Positions 1 through 11,053 of a DNA stretch of 64,000 nt are shown in pieces. The position numbers and the translations under genes were made by a program. Source of the stretch: Chionoecetes opilio (lineage: Eukaryota > Arthropoda > Malacostraca > Decapoda > Majidae); contig JACEEZ010016131.1 of the NCBI GenBank assembly GCA_016584305.1, positions 32,640 through 96,639 of the forward strand, read 5' to 3'. The notes under the pieces are model-generated. The model ran no database searches. It saw only the letters and a program-made list of their open reading frames with translations, and had not been told where the DNA came from. Within the stretch, counting starts at the first letter, position 1. Each line of letters begins with the position of its first letter.

Positions 1-439
1 TCCGACAACTACAGTAATACCCTCCGGCACGAAGCTGTCAAAGCTGTAAAGGCGTACAATTGACCTCAGAAGAACAAGAACAAAGACATGGCCGGAAACA
101 TCGTATAGATGAGGGATTTTCAAAGGAGACCTCCAAGAAATCTTCGACCGTCCGCACACATCCTCTCTCCAACGGCCAGACATGAAGGACGAGGACAATG
201 AGTTCCTAGGGGGGGGGGGGTGAGTCAGAGAGAAGACAGAGGAATCATCCATGGCTGGAATGACCCTCGTGACACGCGAAGAAGGTGGAAGCAGGTCGAG
301 CGGCGAAACTCGACTCAAGCGGCTCCGGGAACGGAGACAGCTACATTGCCAATGTCTGAACTGAAAGGGCGAAATCCCAGCCCACAGCATTAGCAGCAGC
401 AGCAGGACCCCTGTTCGGACGACGTCAGCACCATGGCTC
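1..439. other. No recognisable gene; flank of a decayed coding region
   Basis: Mixed-composition DNA with short open stretches in several plus-strand frames and no confident protein match. It includes a homopolymer G run near 210-221 and probably belongs to the same decayed element as the segment that follows, because the composition does not change at the boundary. I see no promoter or splice signal that I would trust. Confidence 0.3.
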
Positions 440-2071
440 GTGGATCCCGAAGCCAATAGGAAAAAACTCAACACAGTCGCCATCGATCTCGTGAAGGATC
501 TAACCTCATTTCAACTTGGGATCGAGAGAAGTTGTCGGTGCGGCGAAGCAACGTCAACGTTCGCAGCTACCGCTCAAGTTCTTGGAATGGAAATTGGGAG
601 TATGGCGTTTCAAAGACGCACGGTCCATCGAGCATGAATTGCGGGGAGAGAGCAAGCCGCCGGAAGATCGTGGAACTGCGGAACCAGGGAGATACCTGAG
701 AGGTTGGTCCTGCATTGGGACGGAAAAACTCCCTCCTCCTCCCGATACGGAGGACCGCATCGCGTCCTCCTCACAGGGAAGATGACCCGAGTTCCTTTCT
801 GGGGTCACGGCAAGCTCGGCTTCGACTGGCAGAAATTGGCCTGCAGTGGTCTTGAAGGAGGTGGGACGACAGCGGAGCGGGCGTCAGGGACAAGATCCTC
901 GCCTTCTGTTTCGGACCCCACGGCTCGAACACTGGCATGGTTGCAAGGTGCTTGCATTCGGATTGAGCAAGAACTCGGACCTAAGCTTGCTGTGGTTGGC
1001 CTGCCACCATCATGTCCACGAGTGATCCCAGGATGTCTTTCGAAGCCAGCCTCGGCTCTTCCTCTGGTCCTGACATTGGAATCTTCAAACACTCCGTGAT
1101 CGATGGTCCCTTCGTGGATTCCTCGCAGAAGAGAGACTGTGGAAACATCGGAGACCTCGTAGAGTTCTTCGCCACCAATGACACTGCCATCAAGCTTAGG
1201 ACGACGCGTTGACTCTTCCTGAAGGAGGCTCTGATGTCGAAGAACCATCCCAGGGAGGAATTAAGAACTTCTCTTCTCCGTCTCTCCTACCTGTTTCCTC
1301 GGTGTGGAGGTCCAGCCAAACCATTCCGCCGTCCCTGGAGCTCTCCATCAAGCCGGTGGATGGCCAAGGCCATCTACTGCCTCAAGCTTCAGATGCTGAA
1401 ATCCCAGCTGTCGCTGACTGGTCGAGAGAAGTCCCGGAGTGGAACGAGTGGCCCTCTTCGTTGCTCTGGTGTACTGCAAGCAATGGCAATGAGGCACCGA
1501 TCTCTGTGAAAGCTCCGTTGAACGACGTGCTCTTTCCTCGAGATCCTCAAGAACATACCCTGACCAACGTGCCAAGGCAGCAGAACAAGCCCTGCGACGG
1601 CCACCTCGTGGTACGTTTCCGAGAAAAACGCGGGACTGGCCCTTCTTCGCTCAACTTGATGTGGAGAAGAAGCAGATGGTCAAGGATTGGACAAGCCCGA
1701 CTCGAAGAGGACTCAACGATTGGAAGGAAAAACGATGACGATGTCTTCCTCCCTCTCGCCTTCGTCACTTCGAAAACACGGTCCTTCTTTCCGAAACGAC
1801 TCGACGCGGACGAGGGTTCCTGGCAAGGCCCGCTCCATTGTGGGAGGAGACGACCGATTCAAGGACGCTCGAAACGGGCCTTGGCTCTGAGTGGTCAACG
1901 ATGCCGCGGAGCGGGGCAATCGCCCTAGTCCAGCGCTACCTGGGGTCAACGAAGTCGGCCGCACAGGATGAAAGTATCTCCTTCCCAGTTAGTCCACCAC
2001 CTCGGAAACGTGTGGGGCTGGAAAAGGAAAAACAAAAAAAAGGAGGGACCCTTCAAAAGAAGGCTTTCTGA
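440..2071 (+). pseudogene. Frameshifted relic of an unidentified protein-coding mobile element
   Basis: A GC-richer block whose plus strand is open in short pieces that hand over between frames. Readable pieces in order are RWMAKAIYCLKLQM near 1358-1400, VALFVALVYCKQW near 1449-1487, APISVKAPLNDVLF just after 1494, FFAQLDVEKKQMV near 1642-1681 and VVNDAAERG near 1890-1916. The pieces are collinear, so I infer one ancient reading frame broken by at least four frameshifts and some stops. From memory the pattern resembles a family of uncharacterised proteins present in many copies in arthropod genomes, but I cannot name it or give a function. Long minus-strand open frames here, for example 805-1248, are probably shadows of GC-rich codon usage. 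No terminal repeats were found around it. Confidence 0.4.
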
Positions 2072-2339
2072 ATGGAAACAATGAAAACTGGCTGTTTTGG
2101 TTTCCTTATTACGTTTATTTCAAAAAAGTGGATGTTTTTGATTTTTCTCTTTGTTTTTAAGGTTATTAGAAAATTGTTCAGTGTGTTCCGCGACCCTAAA
2201 TATTCTCTGAATTTCATCTAATTTCACATGAACTCTTCTTATGCATGTGTGAACATAGTAAAACACAAGCAAGTGAAAAAAACATGTTTCAATTTTTGCC
2301 CTCTATGATATTGGGACAACCCTAATATATATATATATA
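2072..2339. other. AT-rich spacer ending in a short (TA)n tract
   Basis: After the GC-rich relic the composition switches sharply to AT-rich sequence. No open frame or repeat family is recognised until the TA tract at about 2324-2339, which forms the target for the first A element. Confidence 0.5.
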
Positions 2340-3093
2340 CAGGGAGGTCCCGAAGATACGACAAGTTAGGTTCCACTGGCTTACTCGTAAGCGAAATCTC
2401 GTAAACGAACACATAACTAAGGGTAAAATATAGGTTGGTTCCAGGACCCCATCAATTTAAAAAAAAAAAAGGACATGGTTTCAAGCTAAAATAAACTATA
2501 GCAAACCAATAAACACGCAGCGTCTATATTACCCACACTGTACTACCTATTCTGTAAAAAAGCATTCTGAAGAGAAATAGCACACAAAATACATAACTGC
2601 ACATTAATTAAACATAAAACATGCACACAAGCAAAAAAGACGTTGTAATTATGGGACGCCGTGCTACAAGAGAAGGTAGTGTAGCGGTTCAAGGTTGGGG
2701 CCCATCTTTCTAATTACCCCTAAAGGTCAGGCCGGCGCCATATGCTTAATTACCCTTCAAGGTCAGCCTTGCTAGGGGTGACCTGACTGGAACTGCGGTC
2801 CCCAAGGTTGGGGCCGCACCCTGCTAATTCCCTAAAATGTCGGCCGCACCATATGCTTAATTACCCTTCAGTTCAAGCTTGCTAGGGGTGACCCTCACCG
2901 GGGTCAACCAAATCCCCCTTTTCCACCCGGGATGGTTGTGCGCATTTTGAAACTTGATAATTTTTACTCACCCCAGTTTGAATGTCGTATCATTGATTTT
3001 CGATCTCGTATGTTTGAAAATAGCCCCTAATTTACACATCTCGTATCATCAGGTTTCTCGGTTACCGATGCCTCGTGTAACGGGACCTCCCTG
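2340..3093 (-). mobile_element. A1: Tigger-like non-autonomous DNA transposon, family A
   Basis: Begins CAGGGAGGTCCCG and ends with its reverse complement, CGGGACCTCCCTG, with TA on both sides, the target duplication of pogo/Tc1-mariner type transposons. The two ends differ beyond the outer 13 bp: one is rich in TACGAG repeats with a GTTAGGTTCCA segment, the other carries ATTCGGTATACGAG-like sequence. The interior holds a tandem pair of ~108-bp units containing AGGTCA and TGACCT half-sites, and no coding capacity. Length is 754 bp, close to A3, A4 and A5. Here the GAAGATACGA end lies on the left. Confidence 0.85.
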
Positions 3094-3241
3094 TAATATA
3101 TATAATATATATATATATATTATATATATATATATATACATATATTAATATATATATATATCTATTATATTATATTATATATATAATATGATATATATAT
3201 ATATATATATATTATATAATATATATATATATATATATATA
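3094..3241. repeat. (TA)n microsatellite between elements A1 and B1
   Basis: Almost pure alternating TA with a few TAAT interruptions, directly joining the end of A1 to the start of B1. Confidence 0.95.
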
Positions 3242-3584
3242 CAGTCAACCTCGATATAACGGACTTCGATTTACACCGGACTTCAGATTTAACGGACTCC
3301 ATTCACGAGACAAATTTGCGGGCCAAGAATGGCATATCCAGACTGCTTTATCGCCGCTGGAATCGTCAACATCGACAAAAAATTTTATTTTTATTTTGGA
3401 ATGCTTGGGTTTTTAAGGATTTTTATGTTCAGATTATTAAGATATATATGATAGGAGCCGTGTTTGCTAGTGCTTTAGTTTGGTAGAAAGGTGTGTATGT
3501 GGGTTAAAATATTTGAATATTAGTACGTTTACAATCTTCTTGCTTCGTCTTGTGACCTCTTTTCTCTTAAGTTTCGCTTCGTAG

Positions 3585-3720
3585 TCCTCCCCTCCCCTCG
3601 CCTCTCCTCTCCTCTCCTCCCCTTTCCCCCTTTCTCCTCTCCTCTCCTTCCTCTCCTTCCTCCCCCTCCTCCTCCTCCTCCTCCCTCCTCCTCCTCCTCC
3701 TCTCCTCCCCCTCCCTCTAG
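3585..3720. repeat. Polypyrimidine (CT/CTC)n low-complexity tract
   Basis: Pure CT/CTC-rich sequence inside B1. Its minus-strand reading gives an Arg/Gly/Glu-rich open frame (3467-3736), which is a composition artefact rather than a gene. Confidence 0.9.
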
Positions 3721-3993
3721 TGTTCTGAAGTTTCACCTCAGGAGACTGCCAGCGTCACACACAAACACAGTGTTCGTCGCACTATTTGAGCGAATGTAAA
3801 CAAACATGGATCCGCACCCGACGTATCGCTCTTACACTTACTTATGTAATGCCCAATCTTTTAAAAGCATAATACAAAAAATGTGCATGGATGGTTTCAG
3901 GGGTTGGCTCGTCGAACTGTCGACGTTTCTGAGATGACAAAAAGAGCTAATGTGACGCGCCTTTAACAAGTGTCCCCCAGTGGGAAGGTGTTA

Positions 3994-5760
3994 CAGGGAG
4001 GTCCCTTTATCAGCATTCGATAACAGAACCCGAGATACAGATGTTAAATTGGGGCTTTTAAATATACGGTCGAAAATCCTGCTACGATTAAAACTGGGGT
4101 GAGAAAATGCCCAAAGTTTTTACTAAAAATTACAAGTTTTTTCTAAAATTAAAATTTCTGACTATATGATTTTACCTAAGGGTTTTAGATAATTTTCAAT
4201 CTGAAAATATTAATTCCGGTGGCTCGTGGGGCAATTGGCCCCAAAAATTCCATTCTGGATAGTACAAAGATTCAGAGCCAAAAACGAGTTTTGGGGAGGG
4301 AAGGGTCGCGCACCCCCCTTGTCCCCTACCTCCTACACTCTCGAGTCTATTGTTGACGCGGCAGCCCAGAGGATCTTTTTTTTTCCCCAAAACCCCCCTT
4401 CACACATCCAAAACAAAACCAGATAGGCCCCCAATTTGATTATTTAAAGCTATCGTGAAATTTAAACCCGAAAAAACCAGAACCACGATATAGCCTCACA
4501 ACAATGTCCATGCCTGTACGTATGTGTCATAAACGGTCGTAAGATGGCCCACGATGGATCATGACAGCTGAAAAGACAGGTCACGAATGGAAAATAAAAG
4601 GTAATTTTGTCGCACGATAGAGCACGAAAACCACGACAGTGCCATGACGGGGGCCATGAACTTACCAGGGATACCCTTTCAATAGCTACCCCCACCCCGT
4701 GGGGGGGGGTTTTCCCCATGGGATGGAAAAGGGAAAGGGGGAACTATAGAGATGAGAGTGGGAAAACGGGGCGGGTTTTGGTTTGAGGGGGAAGGGGGGG
4801 GAAAACGGGGGAGGGGGGGGGTTTTTTTTTTTTAATAAAGAAGGGGGTTTGGTGTTGGTGGGGAAACGGGGGGGGGGGGGAAAGAAGGCATGGTTTTGGT
4901 GGAGGGGGTTTAACCACGTGTGATGGGATTAGGGGGTAGGGAGTCCCGGGGGGTTCATCACGGGGAGGGGTGGGGGGTGGGGGGAAGGAAAGCGGGGGGG
5001 GAGTGTCCCCCAGGGTGGTGGTGGGGGAGTGGGGGGAAGGGTATTTGGGGGGGGGGGGGTTTTATCAGTGGTGGGGGGAATGGGGGTGGGTGGAGGTGAA
5101 TGAGAAAAGGGGGGGAAGGGGGAAGGGGTGAAAAAAAAGGGGGGGAAAAGCGGGGATAAAGGGGCCGCGAAACTATTTCTTACGCACGAAAAACCATAGC
5201 TGTACATAGAAAACCGAAAAGTCACGATTAAATTATGATACCGCTGGGGTTGGGAAAGAAAATCGGGGAGTTTCCCCCGTTTTTTTAAAATGCACGCACA
5301 AACTTTTCGTGGCCTCGGCGGGGCCCCGGGGTCACGATCGGTTCACGAGGAGCCATAACCGGGCCCATGACGGCGCTGCGCACTGTTTTGGGTTGGTGTT
5401 TTTCGTGGTTCGTTAGGAATTTGGAAGGGGCTCAAGTGACAATGGGAGGAGGAAAAAACCTCAACCCAGTATCCCTGCAAAACGCAGTCCCCCCTTTTTT
5501 CTCCCGACCTCGGAGAGAGAAAACAGGGGCTCTAGCTGGCTACGTGCCAGCTTTTCCCGTCTCCCCACAACAACATTACCCCCTTGTGAGTGTTTTTGCC
5601 TGTTTTTTGTTTAATTAAAGTGCATTATGATATTTTTTGGCATTTTCTCTTTTAGAAAAGCTTTTTCTAAAAGAATAGGTTTGTACAGGGGGGTAATATA
5701 GATTTCCCCCCCCGTGTGTTTTTTTTGTGGTTTTCTATAGTTTATTTTAAAATTTAAAAA

Positions 5761-5800
<40 letters not shown>

Positions 5801-5927
5801 ATTGGGTGGGGTTGGAACCAAACCCATTTTTTTTACCATTAGTTTTTGTGGTTTTCCCTTTACGGTTTTCGCTTTATGATATGCCTGATGGAAACCCAAA
5901 TGGGGCCCTATCTTTGGGACCTCCCTT
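3994..5927 (+). mobile_element. A7: old, heavily degraded family A element inside B1
   Basis: The left end CAGGGAGGTCCC at 3994 is preceded by TA, and GGGACCTCCC lies at 5916-5925. Left subterminal sequence and the right ~330 bp (poly-T, GGAACCAAACC, CCATTAGTTTT, TTTCGCTTTATGA) align with A3. It is 1.9 kb because of an unrelated central segment (about 4290-5580) holding a G-run block and sequence with repeated CACGA/TCATG words. It is far more diverged than the other A copies, so A was active over a long period, or this stretch of assembly is of poor quality. Confidence 0.65.
4690..5160. repeat. G-run low-complexity block
   Basis: Nearly continuous runs of G separated by A or T, with many G tracts of 5-12 bases. 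It gives a proline-rich spurious open frame on the minus strand. It may be real quadruplex-prone DNA or homopolymer error in a poorly covered stretch; the surrounding sequence also looks smeared. Confidence 0.7.
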
Positions 5928-6041
5928 TTCATATTTTGAAAAGTCGGGAGCACTTGTTTACGGCTCAAAAATTTTCAGTTTAAACGGGTTTTTGCCTGTT
6001 TTCCGTTTTTTCATTGTTTTTTTAGACTTGGGTTTAATGCA

Positions 6042-6256
6042 ATGAAATCATTTGGGGATCGAAACGAAGGGAATGACAAAAGGAAACGTGTGAAAACTAA
6101 GTATTGAGAGAAATTAGAACTCATTAAAAAGGTGGAGTCTGGTGTTTCTGTCCCCCGGGTGTGTGTCGAATATGGTGTAAAGAAACAACAGTGAGTGATT
6201 TTCGCAAGGCTAAGGACAAACTCAGAGAGTATGCTGTGAAATTCAATGTGATGCAA
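6042..6256 (+). pseudogene. Remnant of a pogo/Tigger transposase N-terminal helix-turn-helix (CENP-B N-type)
   Basis: From ATG at 6042 the frame reads through DKRKRVKTKY to a stop at 6105-6107, then continues in frame as EKLELIKKVESGVSVPRV and CVEYGVKKQ, then in a second frame as TVSDFRKAKDKLREYAVKF. This is the order expected of the CENP-B N-terminal domain: a basic KRKR start, the KLELIKKVESG helix, the YGV turn, and the recognition segment with VSDFRK. One nonsense change and one frameshift kill it, and no DDE catalytic domain follows before the terminal repeat. It classifies family B as pogo/Tigger. Confidence 0.8.
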
Positions 6257-6868
6257 GTAAGGATAGGAAAGGATCATGTCATCATCTGTACATGGGTAAC
6301 TTGTGTCTTATAATTATGTCTTAACGACACACTGCTGCTGCCGTGGCCGCGCTGCGCTGCCAGGGTGGATGAGCACCTTGCTTGTATTGTATTTTTACTG
6401 ATTTACTCATATGTATGAATAATAGCCATTAAAATGGCGATTAATGTCTACATTCCCCCTAGATAATGCTATTTCATAGCATACCAAGCAGTAATGAGCG
6501 AGCCTGGAGACTTACTACCTCTCCTAATACCACTCCCGTGCAGTCGTGGGCGAGCTTGCTATGTAGCACCAGTCACTGTTTACCTTCCAACATAGCTACA
6601 CGGTCTGGTTGTTTTTGTGATTAATTCTCATTTATTACACAGCGTGCAGGAGCATACCAAATCCAGCATTTAGTGCCAGTCACTGGTTTGCCTCCCAACA
6701 TAGCTACATGGTCCTGCTTGTGTTTGTGATTATTTATAATTTTTCACAAATTTTTCCTGTGTTTTAACCTATATTTTTCCACCCTGGGAAAATACCTCGC
6801 TATAACGGACAATCGGCTTTAACGGACAACTCTTCCCCTCTTTAGTCTGTTATATCGAGGTTTGACTG

Positions 6869-6984
6869 TATGTATAATATATATATTATATATATATATA
6901 TATATAATATATATTATATATATATATTATAATATTATATATATATATATATATAATACTAAAACTATATATATATTATATATA
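6869..6984. repeat. (TA)n microsatellite between B1 and C1
   Basis: Alternating TA with a few interruptions linking the right end of B1 to the left end of C1. Confidence 0.95.
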
Positions 6985-8017
6985 CAGGAGAACCTCATTT
7001 AACCGGCATTTAAAACAACGGCAGCCTCAAAACAACGGCACTATCGACCAGGCATTAATTAGGTATAATTATTTCAAAAACTGAGAAAATCGGCAAAAAT
7101 TTAGTTGGGCAAGGCTGTGGTCTACACGACTCCCTCTCCTCACTCCACCCTCCTCTCTCCGCCATCCACGATCCTCTACGTCCCTCGTCCACACCATCCA
7201 GAGGCCCTTCACCTTACCAACGAGGGGTGGGAGATCGCCTTCAGTGATTTCCCCTCCCACCCTGGTATCCCAGGCAACAAAGTGGCTGATTCTGCTGAAA
7301 GGATGGCCTTAACAGATGTAAACACAAACCCTTCCCTCTGCCGCCTCCACAGCCAAACACGCCTCATCTCCCGGGTCTGCCGCTCCATCTGGAATAACAC
7401 ACTCGGCCGATGCCCCTCCGCATCACCTCCATGGGCCAATACCGCAGTGACTCTTCCCCCAGCCGTGGATACGGAAAAAGTCCCGTGTCCTGGATGTCAC
7501 TCTCACTCCCCTCCGCCTGGGCACACGACACTAACAGCTCACCTGCATCGCCTCCGTCTGTCCCCTGCCCCACTGCCCTTTGGGGCATGAATTTTCCGGA
7601 GACTATTGAACACTTTCTGCTGCAGTGTCCGCGCTTCCACTCCCCACCGTGTAGTGCTACATTCTCAACTCCTCGCCCTGAAACGTCACCACCTTTGACC
7701 TGCCCACCCTGCTGGCGGGGGCTGGCGTTCCCCCCTTTCGGCAACACGCCGCATTTCCCCCTCCACCTGTGCCTTCCTGAAGAAGACTGGTCAACTACCG
7801 TGCCTGTGATAGCATCATATGACATCACCAGGGCCCCATAGTGTTCCCCAAGGGATCCTCGCAGCCCTAAAACAACAACAACAACAACCTCCAGAAAACC
7901 CCAGTATTTATTGGGATTTTGGGCGATTCCATAAGAGTAACTCTCAAAACAACGGCCAAAATGAGTTATCCAGCATGCGCTCCCCCCCGAGAGTGCCGGG
8001 TAAACGAGGTTCTCCTG
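6985..8017 (+). mobile_element. C1: Tigger-like transposon, family C, carrying a captured LINE 3' end
   Basis: Starts CAGGAGAACCTCATTTAACC and ends AAACGAGGTTCTCCTG, with TA on each side. Subterminal ACAACGGCA/CGGCA words repeat at both ends. The interior is mostly a LINE RNase H and tail segment (7108-7889). Unlike C2 and C3 it lacks the ~185-bp SINE-like insertion, so it provides the empty site (ACCAGGCATTAATTAGG near 7050). Confidence 0.85.
7108..7889 (+). pseudogene. 3' end of an RNase H-bearing LINE (Jockey/I-type), inside C1
   Basis: Shifting frames give KAVVYT (RNase H strand with the first catalytic Asp region), FPSHPGIPGNKVADSAE (compare the HVGIPGNExAD signature), then GHTTLTAHLHRLRLSP and ETIEHFLLQCPRFHS, the Cys/His tail typical of these LINEs. 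It ends in a (CAA)n tail at about 7870-7889, the LINE 3' terminus. The same 3' end occurs in reverse inside M2 (about 54285-54660) and is the source of the ~152-bp satellite in M1 and M2. At least three frameshifts make it non-functional. Confidence 0.75.
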
Positions 8018-8035
8018 TATATATATACATATATA

Positions 8036-8969
8036 CGGGAGGTCCCGTTATACGAGCATTCGGTATACGAGAATCCGATGATACGAGATGTGTAAATTAG
8101 GATCTATTTTCAAAATACAAGATCGAAAAACCAATGATACGACATTCAAAACTGGGGTGAGTAAAATTATCAAGTTCAAAATGCGCGCCTACCCCCAGGC
8201 TGGACAAAGGGGGATTTGGTTTACCCCAAATGAGGTCACCCTAGCAAGCCGTGACCTGAAGGGTAATTAAGCATATGGGGCTGCCTGACATTTAGGGGTA
8301 ATTAGCAGGTGGCAGCCCAACCTTGGGACCGCAGTCAGGTCACCCCTAGCAAGGCGTGACCTGAAGGGTAATTAAGCCTATGGCGCGGCCTGACCTTTAG
8401 GGGTAATTAGCAGGTGTGCGGCCCCAACCTTGGGACCGCTACACTACCTTCTCTTGTATCACGCGGCGTCCCCTACAGTACAATGTCTTTTTTACTTGTT
8501 ATGCATGTTTTATGTTAATTAATGTGCAGTTATGTTATTTGTGTGCTATTTTCTCTTTCAGAATGCTATTTCTACAGATAGGTAGTAACAGTGTGGGTAA
8601 TATAGACGCTGTGTGTTTGTTGTGTTTGCTATAGTTTATTTAGCTTGAAAACACGTCTTTTTTGCTTGTTATGCATGTTTTATGTTTAATTAATGTGCAG
8701 TTATGTTATTTTGTGTGCTATTTTCTCTTTCAGAATGCTTCTTCTACAGAATAGGTAGTACAGTGTTGGTAATATAGACGCTGTGTGCTTGTTGTGTTTG
8801 CTATAGTTTATTGTAGCTTGAAAACATGGTTTTATTTTGTTTGTTTTTTTAATTGAGGAGGTCCTGGAACCAAACCTATATTTTACCATTAGTTATGTGT
8901 TTCGTTATACGAGATTTCGCTTTACGAGTATGCCAGGTGGAACCTAACTGCTCCTATCTTCGGACCACC

Positions 8970-8972
<3 letters not shown>
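8036..8972 (+). mobile_element. A2: family A element with an internal duplication
   Basis: Starts CGGGAGGTCCCGTTATACGA, one base short of consensus, and ends CGGACCACCCTG, both beside TA. It contains the tandem pair of ~108-bp AGGTCA-bearing units. A ~165-bp subterminal segment (from TTGTTATGCATG to TAGCTTGAAAACA) is present twice, at about 8495-8653 and 8667-8826, which accounts for its greater length of 937 bp. Confidence 0.85.
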
Positions 8973-9060
<88 letters not shown>

Positions 9061-9069
9061 TAATATGTA
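8973..9069. repeat. (TA)n microsatellite between A2 and A3
   Basis: Near-perfect TA tract that gives spurious Tyr/Ile open frames. It separates two A copies in the same orientation. Confidence 0.95.
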
Positions 9070-9695
9070 CAGGGAGGTCCCGTTATACGAGCATTCGGTA
9101 TACGAGAATCCGATGATACGAGATGTGTAAATTAGGGTCTATTTTCAATATACGAGATCGAAAATCCAATGATAGGACATTCAAACTGTGGTGAGTAAAA
9201 TTATCAAGTTCAAAATGCTCGCCCTACCACTTCCAGGCTGGACAAAGGGGGATTTGGTTGACCCAAGTGAGGTCACCCCTAGCAAGCCGTGACCTGAAGG
9301 GTAATTAAGCATATGGTGCGGCCTGACATTTAGGGGTTAATTAGCAGGTGTGCAGTCCCAACCTTGGGACCGCAGTCAGGTCACCCCTAGCAAGACGTGA
9401 CCTGAAGGGTAATTAAGCATATGGCGCTGCCTGACCTTTAGGGGTAATTAGCAGGTGTGGGGCCCCAACCTTGGGACCACTACACTACCTTCTCTTGTAT
9501 CACGTGGCGTCCCCTACATTACAACATCTTTTTTGCTTGTTATACATATTTTGTTTAATTAATGTGCAGTTATGTTATTTTGTGTGCTATTTTCTCTTGC
9601 AGAATGCTTTTTTTACAGTTTAGGTAGTACAGTGTGGGTAATATAGACGCTGTGTGTTTGTTGTGTTTGCTATAGTTTATTTTATGTTGAAAAAC

Positions 9696-9733
<38 letters not shown>

Positions 9734-9878
9734 ATTATTTTTTATTTTTTTTATTTTTATTGATGGGGTCCTGGAACCAAACCTATGTTTTACTATTAGT
9801 TATGTGTTTCATATACGAGATTTCGCTTTACGAGTATGCCAGGTGGAACCTAATTGCTCGTATCTTCGGGACCTCCCT
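9070..9878 (+). mobile_element. A3: family A element, near-consensus length
   Basis: Starts CAGGGAGGTCCCGTTATACG and ends CGGGACCTCCCT directly against TA. It has an intact tandem pair of ~108-bp units (repeat starts at 9271 and 9379), a poly-T run at about 9702-9729, and GGAACCAAACC before the right end. It is a good reference copy for the family at 809 bp. Confidence 0.9.
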
Positions 9879-10088
<210 letters not shown>

Positions 10089-11003
10089 CACTACCCTCCC
10101 GAGTTGCACGCTATGCGAGTTTCGCGATCCTCGAGTTTCGCGCCTAGTCCTAAATTCTTACCATCTCGACTTTCGCGCATTATCTCCCCGAGTTTCGCGC
10201 TGCTTCGTACACGTATGGAATACGTCTTCCTACTGCTGGCGTCATGCGCTGCTTCGTACACGTATGGGATACACTGTACACGTATGGGATACGTCTTCCC
10301 ACTGCTGGCATCACGCGCTGCTTCGTACACGTATGGGATACACTTTGTACATGTATGGGATACATCTTCCTACTGCTGGCGTCACTCGCTGCTTCATACA
10401 CGTATGGATACTTTCTTCATACCGCTGGCTTCGCCCGCTGCCTTACCACACAGTACACACTACCACTCATCACCGTCGGTGCTAGCCGACATGCAGTGCT
10501 GTTGTCAGTGTTGTGTCCTGAATGAGATTGTAGATATCAGGGTGATGTCAGGAAATCAAGGAAGTAGCTCAAAAAAAATTTTTTTTTTTAAGAAAACAGC
10601 CCATCTATTTCCACTCCGCCCGGGGATCGATAGCAGACAGACAGATAGATGGCGCTGTTGGCGGCGGCAATCTGTCGAGTCTCAGACGTGGAACAAACAT
10701 CACACTGTGAGGCCAGATAGTTTATTTGAAATCTTATGGTATTTGAAATACGTTGTAACAGGTAAGTACTGAGGTACTGACTACTGAGGAAGTACTACAA
10801 CATTCGCCTTGGAAGACCATTAGTATTTTTTTGGGTTTTTGGGGGTAAAACTTGAGTTTTATAAGCCTTAAAAATGGTTTCTACGCCTCGCACCGGACTA
10901 AATACATTTTTTACAGGGTTTATAATACCCGAGTTTCGCGATCTGCGAGTTTCGCGCTATGCCTTCGGAATAAAGCCCAAACGCGAAACTCGGGAGTGTA
11001 GTG
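10089..11003 (+). mobile_element. G1: Tigger-like transposon, family G
   Basis: Left end CACTACCCTCCCGAGTT and right end AACTCGGGAGTGTAGTG are inverted and sit between TA dinucleotides. GAGTTTCGCG and its complement CGCGAAACTC recur six or more times near the ends. The interior has a short-unit minisatellite (10200-10440), a scrap of a tRNA-headed SINE near 10588-10625 and no coding capacity. Its right end is the same sequence, inverted, that begins at 22806 inside a LINE. Confidence 0.8.
10200..10440. repeat. Minisatellite inside G1
   Basis: Four diverged units of about 50-70 bp, each holding GCTGCTTCGTACACGTATGG followed by a CTACTGCTGGCGTCA-like phrase. Unit lengths differ because the short CACGTATGGGATAC phrase is itself doubled in the middle units. 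Confidence 0.85.
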
Positions 11004-11014
11004 TATATATATAT

Positions 11015-11050
<36 letters not shown>

Positions 11051-11053
11051 ATG
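11004..11053. repeat. (TA)n-(TAGA)n microsatellite between G1 and O1
   Basis: A short TA tract passing into about seven TAGA tetranucleotides, immediately followed by the first base of O1. Confidence 0.95.

Larger units (their letters stand above)
3242..6868 (+). mobile_element. B1: pogo/Tigger-class DNA transposon, family B, carrying a decayed transposase start
   Basis: Left end CAGTCAACCTCGATATAACG and right end CGAGGTTTGACTG are inverted repeats flanked by TA. Subterminal copies of ACGGAC recur at both ends. At 3.6 kb it is the longest B copy and is not only a MITE: near the right it encodes a CENP-B/pogo-like helix-turn-helix (separate entry). It has itself been invaded by an old A element (3994-5927). 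Its first ~250 bp and last ~290 bp match B2 at 55535-56283, so B2 is an internal-deletion derivative. A pyrimidine-rich stretch lies at 3585-3720. Confidence 0.85.

Noticed and set aside
805..1248. 147-codon minus-strand frame
   Set aside because: Opposite the better-supported plus-strand relic; no recognised motif, explained by GC-rich codon mirror.
4929..5225. Proline-rich 98-codon minus-strand frame
   Set aside because: Produced by the G-run low-complexity block.
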